A stretch of 64,000 nucleotides of DNA from Polychytrium aggregatum (taxonomy: Eukaryota > Chytridiomycota > Chytridiomycetes > Polychytriales): NCBI RefSeq assembly GCF_025602895.1, contig NW_026516212.1, forward strand, positions 310,001 to 374,000, given 5' to 3'. This document shows positions 34,136 to 45,626 of the stretch, in pieces (the first letter of the stretch is position 1; every line of letters starts with the position of its first letter). Made by a program: the position numbers and the translations under genes. Under the pieces are notes generated by a model. That model was not told the DNA's origin, did not search any database, and saw only the letters and a list, made by a program, of their open reading frames with translations.

Positions 34136-34724
34136 AGACGCCAGAGGGACAGGAGCGTCGCGCGGTGCTCGGCCGGGCATCGCTCATCCTCATCTCTGCC
34201 TTCTGCCACTTGCCGGACTGTCGCTTCGCTGTTGCCGTGCCGGCCGGATACATTCTAGAGCCCGAGGGACGGCATGGCACCGTCTGTTGGCAATACATCG
34301 CCGTCCATGCCGCACCATGCGTTGCCGAGAACAGCGTATGTCCGTCCAGGCCAACGACTCTGTTCGACATTTGGAGAGCCTGGATCGTCCGCACGCAACA
34401 GATGCCCCTCCGGCACTCGTGCTCTATGAAGACGTACCTTCCCTCCGCTCGGCCAACTGGAGTGGACCGACCGGAGTGGACCGACTTGACGGGCCTCGTG
34501 CGGGTGACAGCTCGCACGGCCCTCGAGGTTGCGGCTCTGTGTGGAGAGCTGGACTGGTCGTGGCGCAGGATGGCGTGCTGCGCTTCCCACCCCAGAACAG
34601 GCCTTGACTGATACAGTGCGCAGCCCCGGCTGCTGGTGGCTTTCCCGCCGGCCCATCCAGCATCGGTCGCCCGTCGTCCATCTCCATCGCTCTCCAGACC
34701 TCTGCCCTCTGTGCATCGACTACA
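34136..34724. other. Intergenic region upstream of PRO3
   Basis: Long open frames occur on both strands (305 codons on the minus strand) without recognisable protein. It presumably holds the 3' UTR of the preceding gene and the PRO3 promoter; no TATA box was seen. Confidence 0.45.
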
Positions 34725-35984
34725 ATGACCCTCGACGTCTCCAAGCGCATTGCATTCATCGGTGCGTTCCGCCGAGACAGCGTCCTGAAATCGGCCAGTG
34801 CTCGGCTCATCTGGATTGTCCAGATTGCGAGATTGCTGAGATTGTCCAGATTGCCGGTGTTGCTTGAATGGGTGCGGCACCGACTCTGGGATGCACGCAG
34901 CGATCCGCTGCTTGGCTTGCTCGTATTGCTGCTGACTACAACTGCTCTCTTGGGCCTTTATTCTCGTCGTGCTGCTGTGCGATCGCCGGTCGGCTCCAGG
35001 CGGCGGCAACATGGCTTCGGCCATCATCGGCGGCCTCATCGCTGCTGGCTACCCCGCCTCCAATGTCTCTGTTTCCGAGCCCTACGAGGAGCTGCGAAAG
35101 AAGCTCAGCGCCACCTACGGTGTCTTCACCACGTCCAACAACTCCGAGGCCATCGCCCACGGCCCCGCCGACATTGTTATCCTGGCCGTCAAGCCCCAGG
35201 TGATGCGCGGTGTTGCCGAGGGCATTTCCGAGGCCGTCAAGACCCACTCTCCCGTCGTGCTGTCGATCGCCGCAGGCATCCTCGCCAAGGATCTCGAGCG
35301 ATGGTTGATGGCCCACTCTGCCGGCAAGGTCCCGTCGATCATCCGATCGATGCCCAACACCCCCGCGCTCGTGTCCCAGGGAGCCACCGCTGCTTGGGCC
35401 TCCGAGACGGTTTCGCAGAGCCAGAAGGATCTGGCCTTTGGTATTCTTGCTGCCGTTTCCAAGAAGACGTACTTTGTCGAACGCGAGGAGTTGCTCGATG
35501 TGGTCACTGGTCTGTCAGGTAGGATCAGCGGTCGGCGAGAGGATGGGATGGGATGGGCTCTGTGGAGCGGGGGAGTTGCTGCTGGGTCGCCCATAAGCTT
35601 GCCATCAAGTGCGCTGCAAACCTCGCCCACTTATCAAAGCCGCTGCTTCTCCGTGTTCCTACCCTCTGCATAACAGGCAGTGGCCCGGCCTACTTTTTCC
35701 TCCTGATCGAGTGTATCGAGCAGGCCGCCATCAAGCTGGGCCTGCCTGCTGATGTCGCCAGGGGCCTTGCTGCCCAGACTTGCCTCGGGGCCGGAACCAT
35801 GGCCGTTGCCACAGGCGAAGACCCTGCCGATCTGCGACGCAAGGTCACCTCCCCCAACGGAACCACCCAGGCCGGCATCGAGAGCGCCGAGGCGGCCGGG
35901 GTGCGACAGCTGTGGGAAAACGTTGTTATTGCGGCCACCAAGCGCAGCGAAGAGCTCGGCGCTATCCTGGGCAAGGACAACTAA
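34725..35984 (+). CDS. PRO3: Pyrroline-5-carboxylate reductase
   Basis: Three exons, 34725-34761, 35000-35518 and 35677-35984, give 287 residues. The N-terminal Rossmann loop IAFIGGGNMASAIIGGL is formed across the first splice. DIVILAVKPQVMRGV and SIIRSMPNTPALVSQG follow. The C-terminal dimer domain has GLSGSGPAYFFLLIECIEQA (formed across the second splice), LAAQTCLGAGTMA and VTSPNGTTQAGIE, the P5CR signature. It reduces 1-pyrroline-5-carboxylate to proline with NAD(P)H, the last step of proline synthesis. Length and motifs are typical. There is no targeting signal, so it is probably cytosolic. Confidence 0.96.
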
Positions 35985-36283
35985 AGCTGTCGGAGCATCA
36001 GGGCCGTTGCACCCGGAACAGGGCCGGCACTCGAATTGAATGCTGAGCAATGCGAATCGGGACACTGCTTCTGGGTTCCCCGGAGTGATGTGTCTGGACC
36101 GTGAATACATCCGCCCATCTACAGCATTCTGATATCTATCACCCTGCTCGGAAATGGCCGGAAATTGGCGTATCTGCTCGACTCTATTGAAGTATTTTGC
36201 GCGTCCATCTCCGTCAAGGGCCATACTGCTGGAAACGCCATGGCATCCCAGGCATGTCAGTCCGTCCGGTTCAATGCGGTACT
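35985..36283. other. Convergent 3' region, PRO3 / URA3
   Basis: About 300 bases between two stop codons of converging genes. No coding signal was seen. Confidence 0.5.
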
Positions 36284-37105
36284 CTAGTTCTTCGAGCCAA
36301 CCCTCTCGAGGTACGCAGCCCAGCCTGCCTCACGGTACGTACGGGCCTTCTCGGCGATATCGCCGCCACCGTAGATGCCCCGGCCGACAATGATGACGTC
36401 GCAGCCGCTCTCCAGGATAACTTGACGCGGCGTGCGGTACTGCTGACCCAGGCTGTCGCCTTTGGCCTCCAATCCGACACCGGGGGTCATGTAGACGTAG
36501 TCTTCGTCGCCCTCCTCGTCGATCTTGTCTCCTTCACCGTGCAGAGGCAGGCGCCGCTGGCCAATGAAGCCAAAGACAAAGTCCCTGTTGCGGCGGGCCA
36601 TGCGGACCGCCTCGGCCGTGTACGATCCCTTCGCCAGCGAGCCAGCGGACGACATTTCGGCGAGCAGCAGCAGTCCACGACCCAGTGGCAGACCGACTTC
36701 CTTGAGGCCCTTGACGATGCCCTCGCCGGGAAGCGGGTGTGCGTTGGTAATGTCGGACCACGAAGCAATGTGGTAGACGCCCGAAGCGTACTGGTGCTTG
36801 ACGGTGTTGCCAATATCGGCGAACTTGCGGTCCTCGAAGATCAAAAAGTCGTGCTCCTTGGCAAGGGCGACGAGCCGGTCGACGAGATCCTGGTCAAAGT
36901 CGTCGACAATGTCGATGTGGGTCTTGAAGACGCAGATGTACGGGCCCAGGGCCTCGGCGATCCGCAGGAGCTCGGCCTTGGAGGTGACATCGGCAGCGAC
37001 CGAGAGATTGGTCTGCTTGCGGTCCATCAGCTCGAGCAGACGCTTGGCGGTGGGGTTGGCATGCAGACTGGCGCGCTCGGCATATGTCTTGGTCAGGAGG
37101 CTCAT
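36284..37105 (-). CDS. URA3: Orotidine 5'-phosphate decarboxylase
   Basis: Single exon, 273 residues, start [18 protein letters not shown] as in fungal Ura3. The catalytic Asp-Lys-Asp array is present in [17 protein letters not shown], preceded by [26 protein letters not shown], the [20 protein letters not shown] loop and the phosphate-binding GRGIYGGGD close the active site. It converts OMP to UMP, the last step of de novo pyrimidine synthesis, in the cytosol. No intron, unlike nearly all neighbours. It is divergently paired with RIO1 across about 380 bases. Confidence 0.97.
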   Translation of the reverse strand: MSLLTKTYAERASLHANPTAKRLLELMDRKQTNLSVAADVTSKAELLRIAEALGPYICVFKTHIDIVDDFDQDLVDRLVALAKEHDFLIFEDRKFADIGNTVKHQYASGVYHIASWSDITNAHPLPGEGIVKGLKEVGLPLGRGLLLLAEMSSAGSLAKGSYTAEAVRMARRNRDFVFGFIGQRRLPLHGEGDKIDEEGDEDYVYMTPGVGLEAKGDSLGQQYRTPRQVILESGCDVIIVGRGIYGGGDIAEKARTYREAGWAAYLERVGSKN

Positions 37106-37483
37106 TGTGGACGCTGGACTGGGATGGTCGGATGGCGGGATGGTGGGTCGGATGTCGGATGGTTGGATGGCGGGATGGTCGGATGGTGATGAGGCAGTCG
37201 ACCGATCGATGTGATCGTGTTGGCCAGAGGCGAGGCCACGTGAGCAGACGCGCAGCCGCAGGCGAGAGCCAGCGAGGACTGGCGAGGACTGGCGAGGACA
37301 CCTGCCGAGAGCCCGGTCTCGGTTTTTTCTTCGGTCGCACAGCGGATCGGCTTTCGCACACCCAGCGGATTCCCTTCGGGCTCGCCATTCCCTGGCCAAG
37401 AGCAAGACCGCCGGCACCGGCATCATCAGCGCTCGCTGCACACTCGCCCACCGCTTGCGGGACAAGAGTATCGACGCACCAGC
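37106..37483. promoter_or_regulatory. Shared divergent promoter region URA3 / RIO1
   Basis: 378 bases separate two divergent ATGs. The URA3-proximal third (about 37125-37195) is an imperfect GGATGG/CGGATGG repeat. No TATA box was recognised. Co-regulation of UMP synthesis and ribosome biogenesis from one region is possible but only an inference from layout. Confidence 0.45.
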
Positions 37484-40400
37484 ATGTCCTCCGCGAACCA
37501 GCCCGCGGCCATCGAGGGCCAATTCTCCGATGCCGAAGAGGATCAGAGCCTCCGCCACCATGATGACGCTGCCGCGGCCGATAGCGAGCTGTCCGGCAGC
37601 CGCCAGCAGCTCGGCGACAACTCGAACGACAATCTCGCCGACGTCGACCAGTTTGACGACGAACGGCCCGAATACGAGGAGGATGATGACGATACCTCTC
37701 TGCGGCCCGCATACCTGCGCGATGAAAGCGGCAACGCTGGTAACGACGAGGAGCCCGACGACAGCGACATGGACTTTGACGACGATTTTGACGACGATGA
37801 TGATGATGACGATGCCGACGATGCCGACGACGGCGACCTGGCTCTTAATTATGGCGACCAGTGGTTCAGCGCTACCGGAGGTAATGCATATCACACAAGC
37901 TCAGCGCTGGAACAGCATGCATGACCAAGCGAGTGCCGTGCAATGAGCATGGCCGCAGAACCATGGGCAGACATACTTGCCCAGGCCCGATACATGGTTC
38001 AGGCGGTGCTCTCTCTGCAGTTGAACGACCTGCCTCTGTTCATGCTATCTCCATGCGTGGAACAGCGCACTGCCAGCCGCTAGATACGGTTGTCGTGACT
38101 AGCTAACGCCGATGGTGTGGATCGCACGATTCCCCGCGACCAAAACGCATCCAGATTTCACAAAGCAGTACAATCGACTCCGCGAGCAGCTCCAACCCTC
38201 GAGCTCGGCAGCACCAGCGACCGGCAAGGTAGTACCCAAAACATCCACGGCCCCATCTGCCAACAAATCCCAGCCCAAGGTCGTGGTCAAAGGGCAGGCT
38301 ACATCGCGGGCGGCACAAGGCGCCGATGCAGCGGATGCCCTCGATGCCAAGTATGCTGGGCGGATCCGGCTCGATACAGTCGACAGACAGCTTCCCTCTG
38401 CCACGAGTGCCTCGGCCTCCAAGAAGGGACAGGGCGACAAGTACGTTCATTATACACCATCGCGCCGCTGGCTTCGTCCGGACGCCCGCTTATGGAGCTC
38501 ATGCCGATCGCTGGATGCGCCTGAGGTCGATCCCGATGGACTGATTGACCGAGCTGTCGGCCACGTAATTGCATCGATTGGCGATTGCTCCCGTGGGTGC
38601 AAACAGCTCCTCGCACCACCATTGCCGTCCAACTCACGCATCCCAATTCGTTTCGTGGACATTCTGCTCTTGCTTGGGTTGCACCCTGCAGACGGCGAGA
38701 AACCGACAAGGCCGACCGAGCGACCGTCGAACAGGTCCTTGATCCACGCACGCGCATCATTCTCTTCAAGATGCTCAATCGCAACATCATCTATCAGGTC
38801 AACGGATGCATCAGCACGGGAAAGGAGGCCAACGTCTATCACGCCATTACCGAAGACGGCCAGCATCGCGCCATCAAAATCTACAAGACCTCCATCCTGA
38901 CCTTCAAGGATCGCGACCGCTATGTGACGGGTGAGTTCCGGTTCCGCCACGGATACAACAAGAGCAACCCGAGAAAGATGGTCAAGATCTGGGCCGAGAA
39001 GGAAATGAGAAACCTCAAGCGCCTGCAGCTCGCTGGTATTCCGTGTCCAGAGCCGATACTACTCCGGATGCATGTGCTGCTGATGAGCTTCCTCGGAGAC
39101 AAGACTGGCTGGTGGGTGCCATACGCCTTGCCTTTCCTCCACCCAGCAGTTCGCATAGCCAGACTGTTGCTGGCCCGATCGAGCACTGCTGATTCCTTGC
39201 GCGGTCATTCCCGAATCCACCAAACAGGGCGGCTCCTCGACTGAAAGATGCCGAAATTGACGACCCGGAGGCATACCGGGACCTGTACTTCAAGCTCGTC
39301 AAGATTATGTGGAAGCTCTATCACAAGTGTCATCTCGTCCATGCCGATCTGAGCGAGTACAACATCCTGTATGTCGACTGTTGCCACTGCTGGGCATCCG
39401 TACATATGACGCCGTAGCGCTCCACTCACCCGAGCCGTTCGAACACAGATACTACAAGAAGACCCTCTACATCATCGACGTGTCGCAATCGGTCGAGCAC
39501 GACCATCCACATGCGCTCGAGTTCTTGCGAAAGGACTGTTCGAACGTGATCGACTACTTTGGCAAGCGCTTCCCGGAGCACTGCTTCACAGTGCGCGAGC
39601 TATTCGACTTTGTCGTCACGGATTCAAAAGCGATTCGCACCAAGCTGGGGCGAGACCCCGAGCGCCCTGAAGAAAGGGCTGCAGTCATTCCCGACGATGA
39701 AGAGGAGGAGCTGGTCAACACTTGGCTGCACCAGCTCCATGAAGGAATCGCCGATCGGCCAGCCGGATACCTGCAGCAGGCGGATGTCCAGATCGACGAA
39801 GCTGTGTTCAAGCAGGCGTACATTCCCCGCACTCTTGACGAAGTCGTGGACATTGAGCGGGATCTTGAGAAGGTCAAGAAGGGCAACGTTGACGATGTGG
39901 GTATCTGGCTGGTGGGATGGCGGAGGCGCTGTCCGGTCGGCCGGGATCGGGATCGGGATCGATAACATCGTTCCTTGATGGATTGCCACTTTGGCGAGAG
40001 ATCTGTGCCTGCCGTGGATCTCGCTTTGGTGTGGGGGGCTGCCTTATGGACCATGCTTCGCTAGCGACCTTTGTGTCTTTTGGTTGGCCATAGTTCTGGA
40101 CGACGCTTTGCCATGCTAATCCTATTCACCATGTGCGCCTGGCTAGCTCCTGTACAAGAATGTAACGGGCATGGAATCGCACATGCAGCGGCTGCAATCC
40201 CCGGCGGCACCGCCTGCCAAGCCTGCCAAGCCTGCCGTCAAGTCAATTGCGTCGTTCCTCGCCAACATCCCCATAGCTTCGTCGTCGGCTCCCAAACCGG
40301 CCCCGACCACGCCGAGCAAGCCTGCTCAAGTGGTGCCTCCAGTCGCTGCGCTCAAGAGACTGACGATATCCCAGCCTGCTCAGGGCATGAAGCGCATCGA

Positions 40401-40842
40401 CAGCGATGGCATCGAGCGCGATGAAGAGGCCGAGGAGAGAGCCGACGAGGCGGACGACTCCAATCTCGAGTCGGCCTCGGTCAGCGGCACCTCTGCCATC
40501 GGACAGTCAGAGCGCGCCATGGAGGCTGACGAAGAGGATGCAGACGAGCGGGCCAAGCCTGGGGACGACGACGACAACGATGGAGACGACGACCAGGACG
40601 AGAGCGGGGACGACGATGACGATGACGACAGCGACGGCGACGGCGACGACAGCGATGGCTCGGGCGACCAGCATCGCGGGTCCAAGAAGCAGCAGAAGAA
40701 GGACGAGGACAAGGCCGCCAAGAAAGAGCGGAAGCAGGCCGCCAAGGAGGAGAAGCGAGAGAAGCGGAAATCCAAGGTGCCCAAGTCTGTCAAGAAGCGC
40801 AAGCAAAAGGTCGCTGCCGAGCGGGGCAAGGGCAAGAAGTAA
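37484..40842 (+). CDS. RIO1: RIO1 atypical protein kinase/ATPase, 40S ribosome maturation
   Basis: Six exons: 37484-37880, 38155-38440, 38692-39111, 39228-39368, 39449-39896, 40147-40842, giving 795 residues. [17 protein letters not shown] opens the kinase, followed by the P-loop [11 protein letters not shown] (about 269-279), [13 protein letters not shown] with the catalytic Asp (about 408), and the metal-binding [15 protein letters not shown]. Family knowledge: Rio1 binds late pre-40S particles and drives final 18S rRNA maturation. It is long for the family (yeast about 480, human about 570), because of a very acidic N-terminal region (aspartate runs at about 100-120) and a C-terminal tail that is acidic and then strongly Lys/Arg-rich. 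Confidence 0.95.
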
Positions 40843-41296
40843 ACCTGTTGCGGGTATACGGGCGTCAGTGTCTCCAGCGAACAGCTCGGGCGGTGTGGAT
40901 GTTGTATTGCTGGGGTGCTGAATACATCATTGGCACGGACGCACTGTGGCATTCCACGATCTCGGGACTGGCACCCACAACGCAGCGATCTTGTTATCGG
41001 AAAGCCTGTGGTCTGCATTCCACCGATCGGCGCAGCCAACTTTTGGGGTCGCGATCGACTGGTGTCATGGGGCGTCATTTGGGGGAGGACGGCATTTCCA
41101 ACGCCTGGTGGCATTCAGGGACCATTGCCAGCGCACATCATTTGGAGTCATCTCTGGCGTCCAGCCGACCCTGCGACGATATCAGCCGACCCTGCGACGA
41201 TATCAGCCGACCCTGCGACGATATCAGCCGACCCTGCGACGATATCAGCCGACCCTGGCTGCTGCCTCCGATCTCCCGCCAAACCCGCCTGCCGAA
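40843..41296. other. RIO1-ligase intergenic region with 21-bp repeat
   Basis: Contains no recognised exon. Positions 41163-41257 hold about 4.5 exact copies of a 21-bp unit (GCCGACCCTGCGACGATATCA), ending 40 bases before the ATG of the acyl-CoA ligase. It therefore lies in the leader or core promoter of that gene. Confidence 0.85.
41163..41257. repeat. 21-bp direct repeat just upstream of acyl-CoA ligase
   Basis: Exact period of 21 with no differing bases between the full copies; the units abut without spacers, which rules out a CRISPR array. Perfect identity points to recent expansion. Confidence 0.95.
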
Positions 41297-43988
41297 ATGA
41301 CCATCATCCAGTCGCCTCTGTCCGACAAACCCATCCCAATCTGCTCGATCTCCGACTTTCTGTGCCGGCCAGATCTGCACACCCCTGTCGACCGTCCGGC
41401 CTTGGTCGATGCCGAGACTCGTCACCAGCTCTCGTATCCCCAGTATGTCGATCTGGTTGCGAAGGTGCGATCCCGACTGCTCGCCCGGCCAGGGTTCTGC
41501 AAGTGGGACGTCGTTGCCATCTATTCCCGGAACTCAATATGGTTTCCAGTCGTCTCGATGGGTGTGCTCCAAGCAGGTCGGTGCAGACAGCAACGATTCT
41601 TGCGATCACCGGGGCCGCTGAATGCCTTGGCTGCTGCTGGACGGGATACATAGCTCACCCTTCGCATCTGCTGATCATTTCCGCTCGTAACTGCCCGTCC
41701 GTGCATCCCCTATCTGCCGATCCTGCATATCCTTCCTCAGGCGGAACAGTCACGCCCGTGAGCCCAAACTACACCCATTCCGAGTTGCGAGGTATGGCCA
41801 AGCGAAGCGGCGGATCGCAGCATGCTGTACATCATAGCGCCTCTCTTAACAGACTCCTTCCCGCTCTTGACACTCAGGCCAACTGGCTGACTCGGGAGCA
41901 AAGCTCCTGTTTACGACAAGAGAGCTGCTGCCTGTGGCTCTGGAGGCCATCCAGGGACTCGATGCCATCGCCGTCCAGGATATTGTGTTGATGGACGGCC
42001 TTGGTGCCATCGACACATCAGGTCCTGCTTCCTTGCACGATTGGCTCAACGACTCGGATGGCTCGGTCGCTGCTGTAAAGTCTGGGCCGAGCTTCTCTGA
42101 GGAGGAGCTCAAGACCCGGCCGGCCATCCTTTGCTATTCCTCGGGGACCACGGGACGCAGCAAGGTATGGACGATACGCTGGCTCCTCGTTGCTCTGGCG
42201 AATACGACCCGGCGGTCCAATAATCTCGCATCCATGACCCCAGGGCGTCATGACAAGCCACTTCAACATCGTCGCTGATATCGTCATGAACATGGCCACC
42301 GAAGAGACCGACTCGAGCGAGACGCCCGATCGCATCTGGGTGGCCCCGCTGCCGATGTGTCATATCTTTGGTGAGTCGCGGCCTGCTCGAGCAAAACAGC
42401 GATGCGAGACTCAATGATCGAAGGATCGCATGTGCCGGCTCTATGGCTAACCCGAGCCTGGACAATCCGACCCGAACAGGCATGCACAATATCCACATGA
42501 GCATGGCACTGGTAAGCGCCCCACTTGCTCGATTCATGAGCGGCCTCATGTCGAGGGCTTGGCGATGTCACTAGCTGCAATGGAATCCCTCTATGGATCT
42601 GTGGCCTCCGTGCGATATTCCTATCCGCATTGAGACCATGAAGCGGAGAATTTCCCTGATTTGCGCTGTTCCCGAAGCGCCAATCTGACCGTAATTGCAG
42701 GGCGCTACGCTCGTTGTGCTGCCACGATACGAGCTCCATGCTTTCTGTAGGACCCTCCAGGACTTCAAGGCCACCCGCGCATACGTTGTGCCGCCGATCA
42801 TCCTGGGTTTCCTGCGCAACCCCGGCATTGCTGCCCAATACGACCTGGGCTCCGTCCGGCTGTTTCGCTCGGGCGGATCAAGCATCGGAAGAGAGACAGT
42901 CAAGCAGTTTCGGTCGACCTTTCAGATTGGACTGTCGCAGGGATTTGGAATGACCGAGCTGAGTCCCGCATCCATTATCGTACCCGATGGTTCGTATCTG
43001 CTGCTCCCAGAGCAGAACCGTGTGGCTCTGCGGGCCTGAATGCAATCCCGACTGCATCTTAATCCAAATCGCAACATTCCGCTGACCACAGGCAACAACC
43101 CTGTGTACGATGGGACCATCGGCATTCTGCTGCCCAACCAGCAGGCCCGCATTGTGGACCCAGATTCCGGACGAGGTATTTCCCATGCCATCTCGGCTCA
43201 GCGTGGCAGTGTTGCGTTGGATCAGTGCTCAGACCGTAGCCCAATGTCTGTTTCCAGATCTTGATCGCTGGGAGACTGGGGAGCTCCTCATCCGGGGTCC
43301 AAATGTCATGGTTGGATATCATCGTCGGCCTGAGGAAACGCAAAACACCATCACCACCGACCGCTGGCTCAGAACAGGTTGGTCGGCCGCGATTGTTGCA
43401 TGCTCGCGCTGTGTGCTGTTAGGATGACGAGTCAGCGCAAGGAGCTCATCGCTGACATCCAACAGGGGATCTTGTTCGGCGTGATGATCACGGCAACTTC
43501 TGCATCGTGGACCGCATCAAGGTAGGCGCCGTGGGCCAACCGAGAATTTATGGGGGCTCGGACAGGACAGATCCAGCTGTGCGTGAGAAATGTGGTATGC
43601 TCGATGTATGGCTTACCATTTGAACGATTGTCAGGAGCTCATCAAGTACAAGGGGTTCCAAGTGGCCCCTGCTGAGCTTGAGGCGGTTCTGCTGACCCAT
43701 GCCTATGTTGCCGACGCTGTTGTCGTCGGCATCCCCGACCGGAACGCCGGCGAGCTCCCCAAGGCATTCGTGGTTCTCAAGAACCGCAGCTCTGTTCATG
43801 GCATGCCCCTGAATGCTGCAACCGTCTGCGAGACGATCAGGGCGTTTGTGGACAGTCAGGTTGCCGTCCACAAGCGTTTGCGCGGCGGAGTGGCCATCAT
43901 CAGTCAGGTTCCCAGGGCGCCGAGCGGCAAGATCCTGAGGCGAGTGGTGCGAGGGTGGATCGCCGAGGGGCCACGCAGCAAACTGTGA
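41297..43988 (+). CDS. Peroxisomal acyl-CoA synthetase / 4-coumarate-CoA-ligase-like enzyme
   Basis: Ten exons: 41297-41576, 41741-41791, 41878-42164, 42244-42370, 42480-42511, 42701-42989, 43092-43175, 43258-43377, 43466-43521, 43635-43988. They join to 559 residues. The ANL-superfamily core is complete: P-loop LCYSSGTTGRSKGVMTSH (about 196-213), LSQGFGMTELSP (A5), TGELLIRGPNVMVGY (A7), GDLVRRDDHGNFCIVDRIKE (A8) and APSGKILRRVV with the catalytic Lys (A10). The last three residues are SKL, a textbook PTS1 signal. It activates a carboxylic acid as acyl-AMP and then CoA thioester, probably inside peroxisomes. The precise substrate (fatty acid or aryl acid) cannot be read from sequence. Exon 5 is 32 nt. 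Confidence 0.93.
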
Positions 43989-44283
43989 GAGGCAGCGCTG
44001 TATACTGTCTGGCGTTGATCTGACTTCAATAGAACGGACGAGTTGACCAGAGCCGATGCGGGGGATTGAATGGGAGGCGGCACCGTCCCTTGGAGGCGGG
44101 ATTTGATATCTCCGCCCCACGGAGCTGGAGGATCCACATCCGCCATCGCTGTTGTCATCGCCGTTGCCTCGCATCGGATGTTCGATGGTTGCCCAATCGG
44201 CGCCTTTTTTCCGCTCGGATTGGCGATATATGACCGGGCTCCGCTCTCTCCTCCCCTGCTCGCAAACAGATCTCCCCTCGACA
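43989..44283. promoter_or_regulatory. Intergenic region with TATA-like element for the DUF1295 gene
   Basis: GATATATGA at 44225-44233 lies about 55 bases before the ATG at 44284 and is a fair TATA candidate. Nothing else was recognised. Confidence 0.4.
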
Positions 44284-45443
44284 ATGCCCCAAGTCTTCAA
44301 CACCCTCGATCCTTACGCCTCGTCGCTGGTGGCTGCCTTCGTGGCCGACTTTGCCGTCCAGTTCGTGGCCTATGTGCTGTCGGCTGCGTTGCAGACCGAG
44401 AAGCTCTTTGACCTATCTGGCTGCGTCTCCTTCCTTGCCTCGGTTCTGGTATCCGCCCTGTTGCGTCCGGACGGCGACAGGCTTGCACCTCGACAGATCA
44501 TTGCCGCAGCCCTGCTTGCGGTCTGGTCGCTGCGGCTCGGCCTATTCCTGTTCCAGCGAGTCCTGAGTCGGCCCGACAAGGTGAGCCACCAACCGTATAC
44601 AGCGTCGGAGTCGCTGCGAGACATCAAGCAAGGCGATGCAAGCTGATGTTCCTGGTCTGTTTCAGCGATTCGACGAACTCAAATCCAGTCCCGTCAAGTA
44701 TGCAGGCGTCTTTGTGATGCAGTCGGTCTGGGTCTTTCTGTGCCCGCTTCCTGTGTGGATCGTGCTGGCTCTGTACGGTCCAGAACAGCGTGCCATCCAA
44801 TGGTCCGATATTGTTGGCATCGCTATCTGGGTTGCTGGTTTTGCGATCGAAGCCATTGCCGATGTCCAAAAGTCGGCATTCAAGTCGAAGCACCCAGACG
44901 CCTTCATGAGCAGCGGGCTCTTCCGATATTCGCGCTGTAAGTTGGCGAGGTAGGGAGGAGCTGCCCGGGGCCGCATAAATGGCCTGCACCATTGTCGGAG
45001 CCGTGGATGGCTGGACAGCATTGGCTGCCCACCGATAGCTGACCCGTGGTCTCTGGATGCTCCAGACGCCAACTACTTTGGCGAAGTGACGCTATGGTGC
45101 GGCATGTTCGTGCTCTGCGCATCGGGCTTCACAAGCGGTGTTCAGTGGATCAGCATCATCTCGCCCGTCTTTGTCTACTGCCTGATTGCCTTTGTGTCTG
45201 GCATTCCGATGCTCGAGAAGAGCTCCAGCCAAAAGTATGGGCAGCTGCCAGGTGAGCTTGCTGTCGCATTGCTGCGTCGAGTGCCTGAGTTGTTTGGTGG
45301 CTCTGGCGGCGATGGTGTGCATCCTGGATCGATAACGAATACTCCAACTCCCCCTGGCTGTAGAGTACCAAGACTATGTCGCCAGGACGAGCAAATTTTT
45401 CCTCTGGCTGCCAAAGAAGCAGGCGGCCACACCAGTGCCTTGA
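44284..45443 (+). CDS. DUF1295 / steroid 5-alpha-reductase-like membrane protein
   Basis: Four exons, 44284-44580, 44666-44936, 45066-45251 and 45364-45443, give 277 residues. Several hydrophobic helices are visible (SLVAAFVADFAVQFVAYVL; YAGVFVMQSVWVFLCPLPVW; IVGIAIWVAGFAIEAIAD; ISIISPVFVYCLIAFVSG). The family signature is present: RFDELKSSP, DVQKSAFKSKHPDAF, GLFRYSRYANYFGEVTLWCG (usually SRHPNYFGE, so His-Pro is Tyr-Ala here, across a splice), and a C-terminal YQDYVARTSKFFLWLP. Members are NAD(P)H-dependent reductases or uncharacterised ER proteins; the substrate is unknown. It sits 295 bases after the peroxisomal ligase on the same strand, but fungal neighbours need not be functionally linked. 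Confidence 0.88.
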
Positions 45444-45626
45444 CGCAATCGCAGCCTCGGCTCTCGCAAATTGAAACCAGCAGCCCCACCTTGCATAGCC
45501 AACAGCGACTGCTTTTCATCCGAATACACCCGCTGATCTATCATCCTCGCTGCATGGTGTGGGAATGGCCGACTCGGCGTGGCTGTTGCTTACGCCTCTC
45601 CCTCGGATCCCAACGAGAGGCAGAAA

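Noticed and set aside
38711-38720. RIO1 exon 3 starting at 38711 (ACAAG|GCC)
   Set aside because: It gives the wrong phase after exon 2. The CTGCAG acceptor at 38691 keeps the frame and restores [11 protein letters not shown].
41163-41257. Possible CRISPR array
   Set aside because: Units of 21 bp abut directly with no spacers and the DNA is eukaryotic; it is a simple direct repeat.
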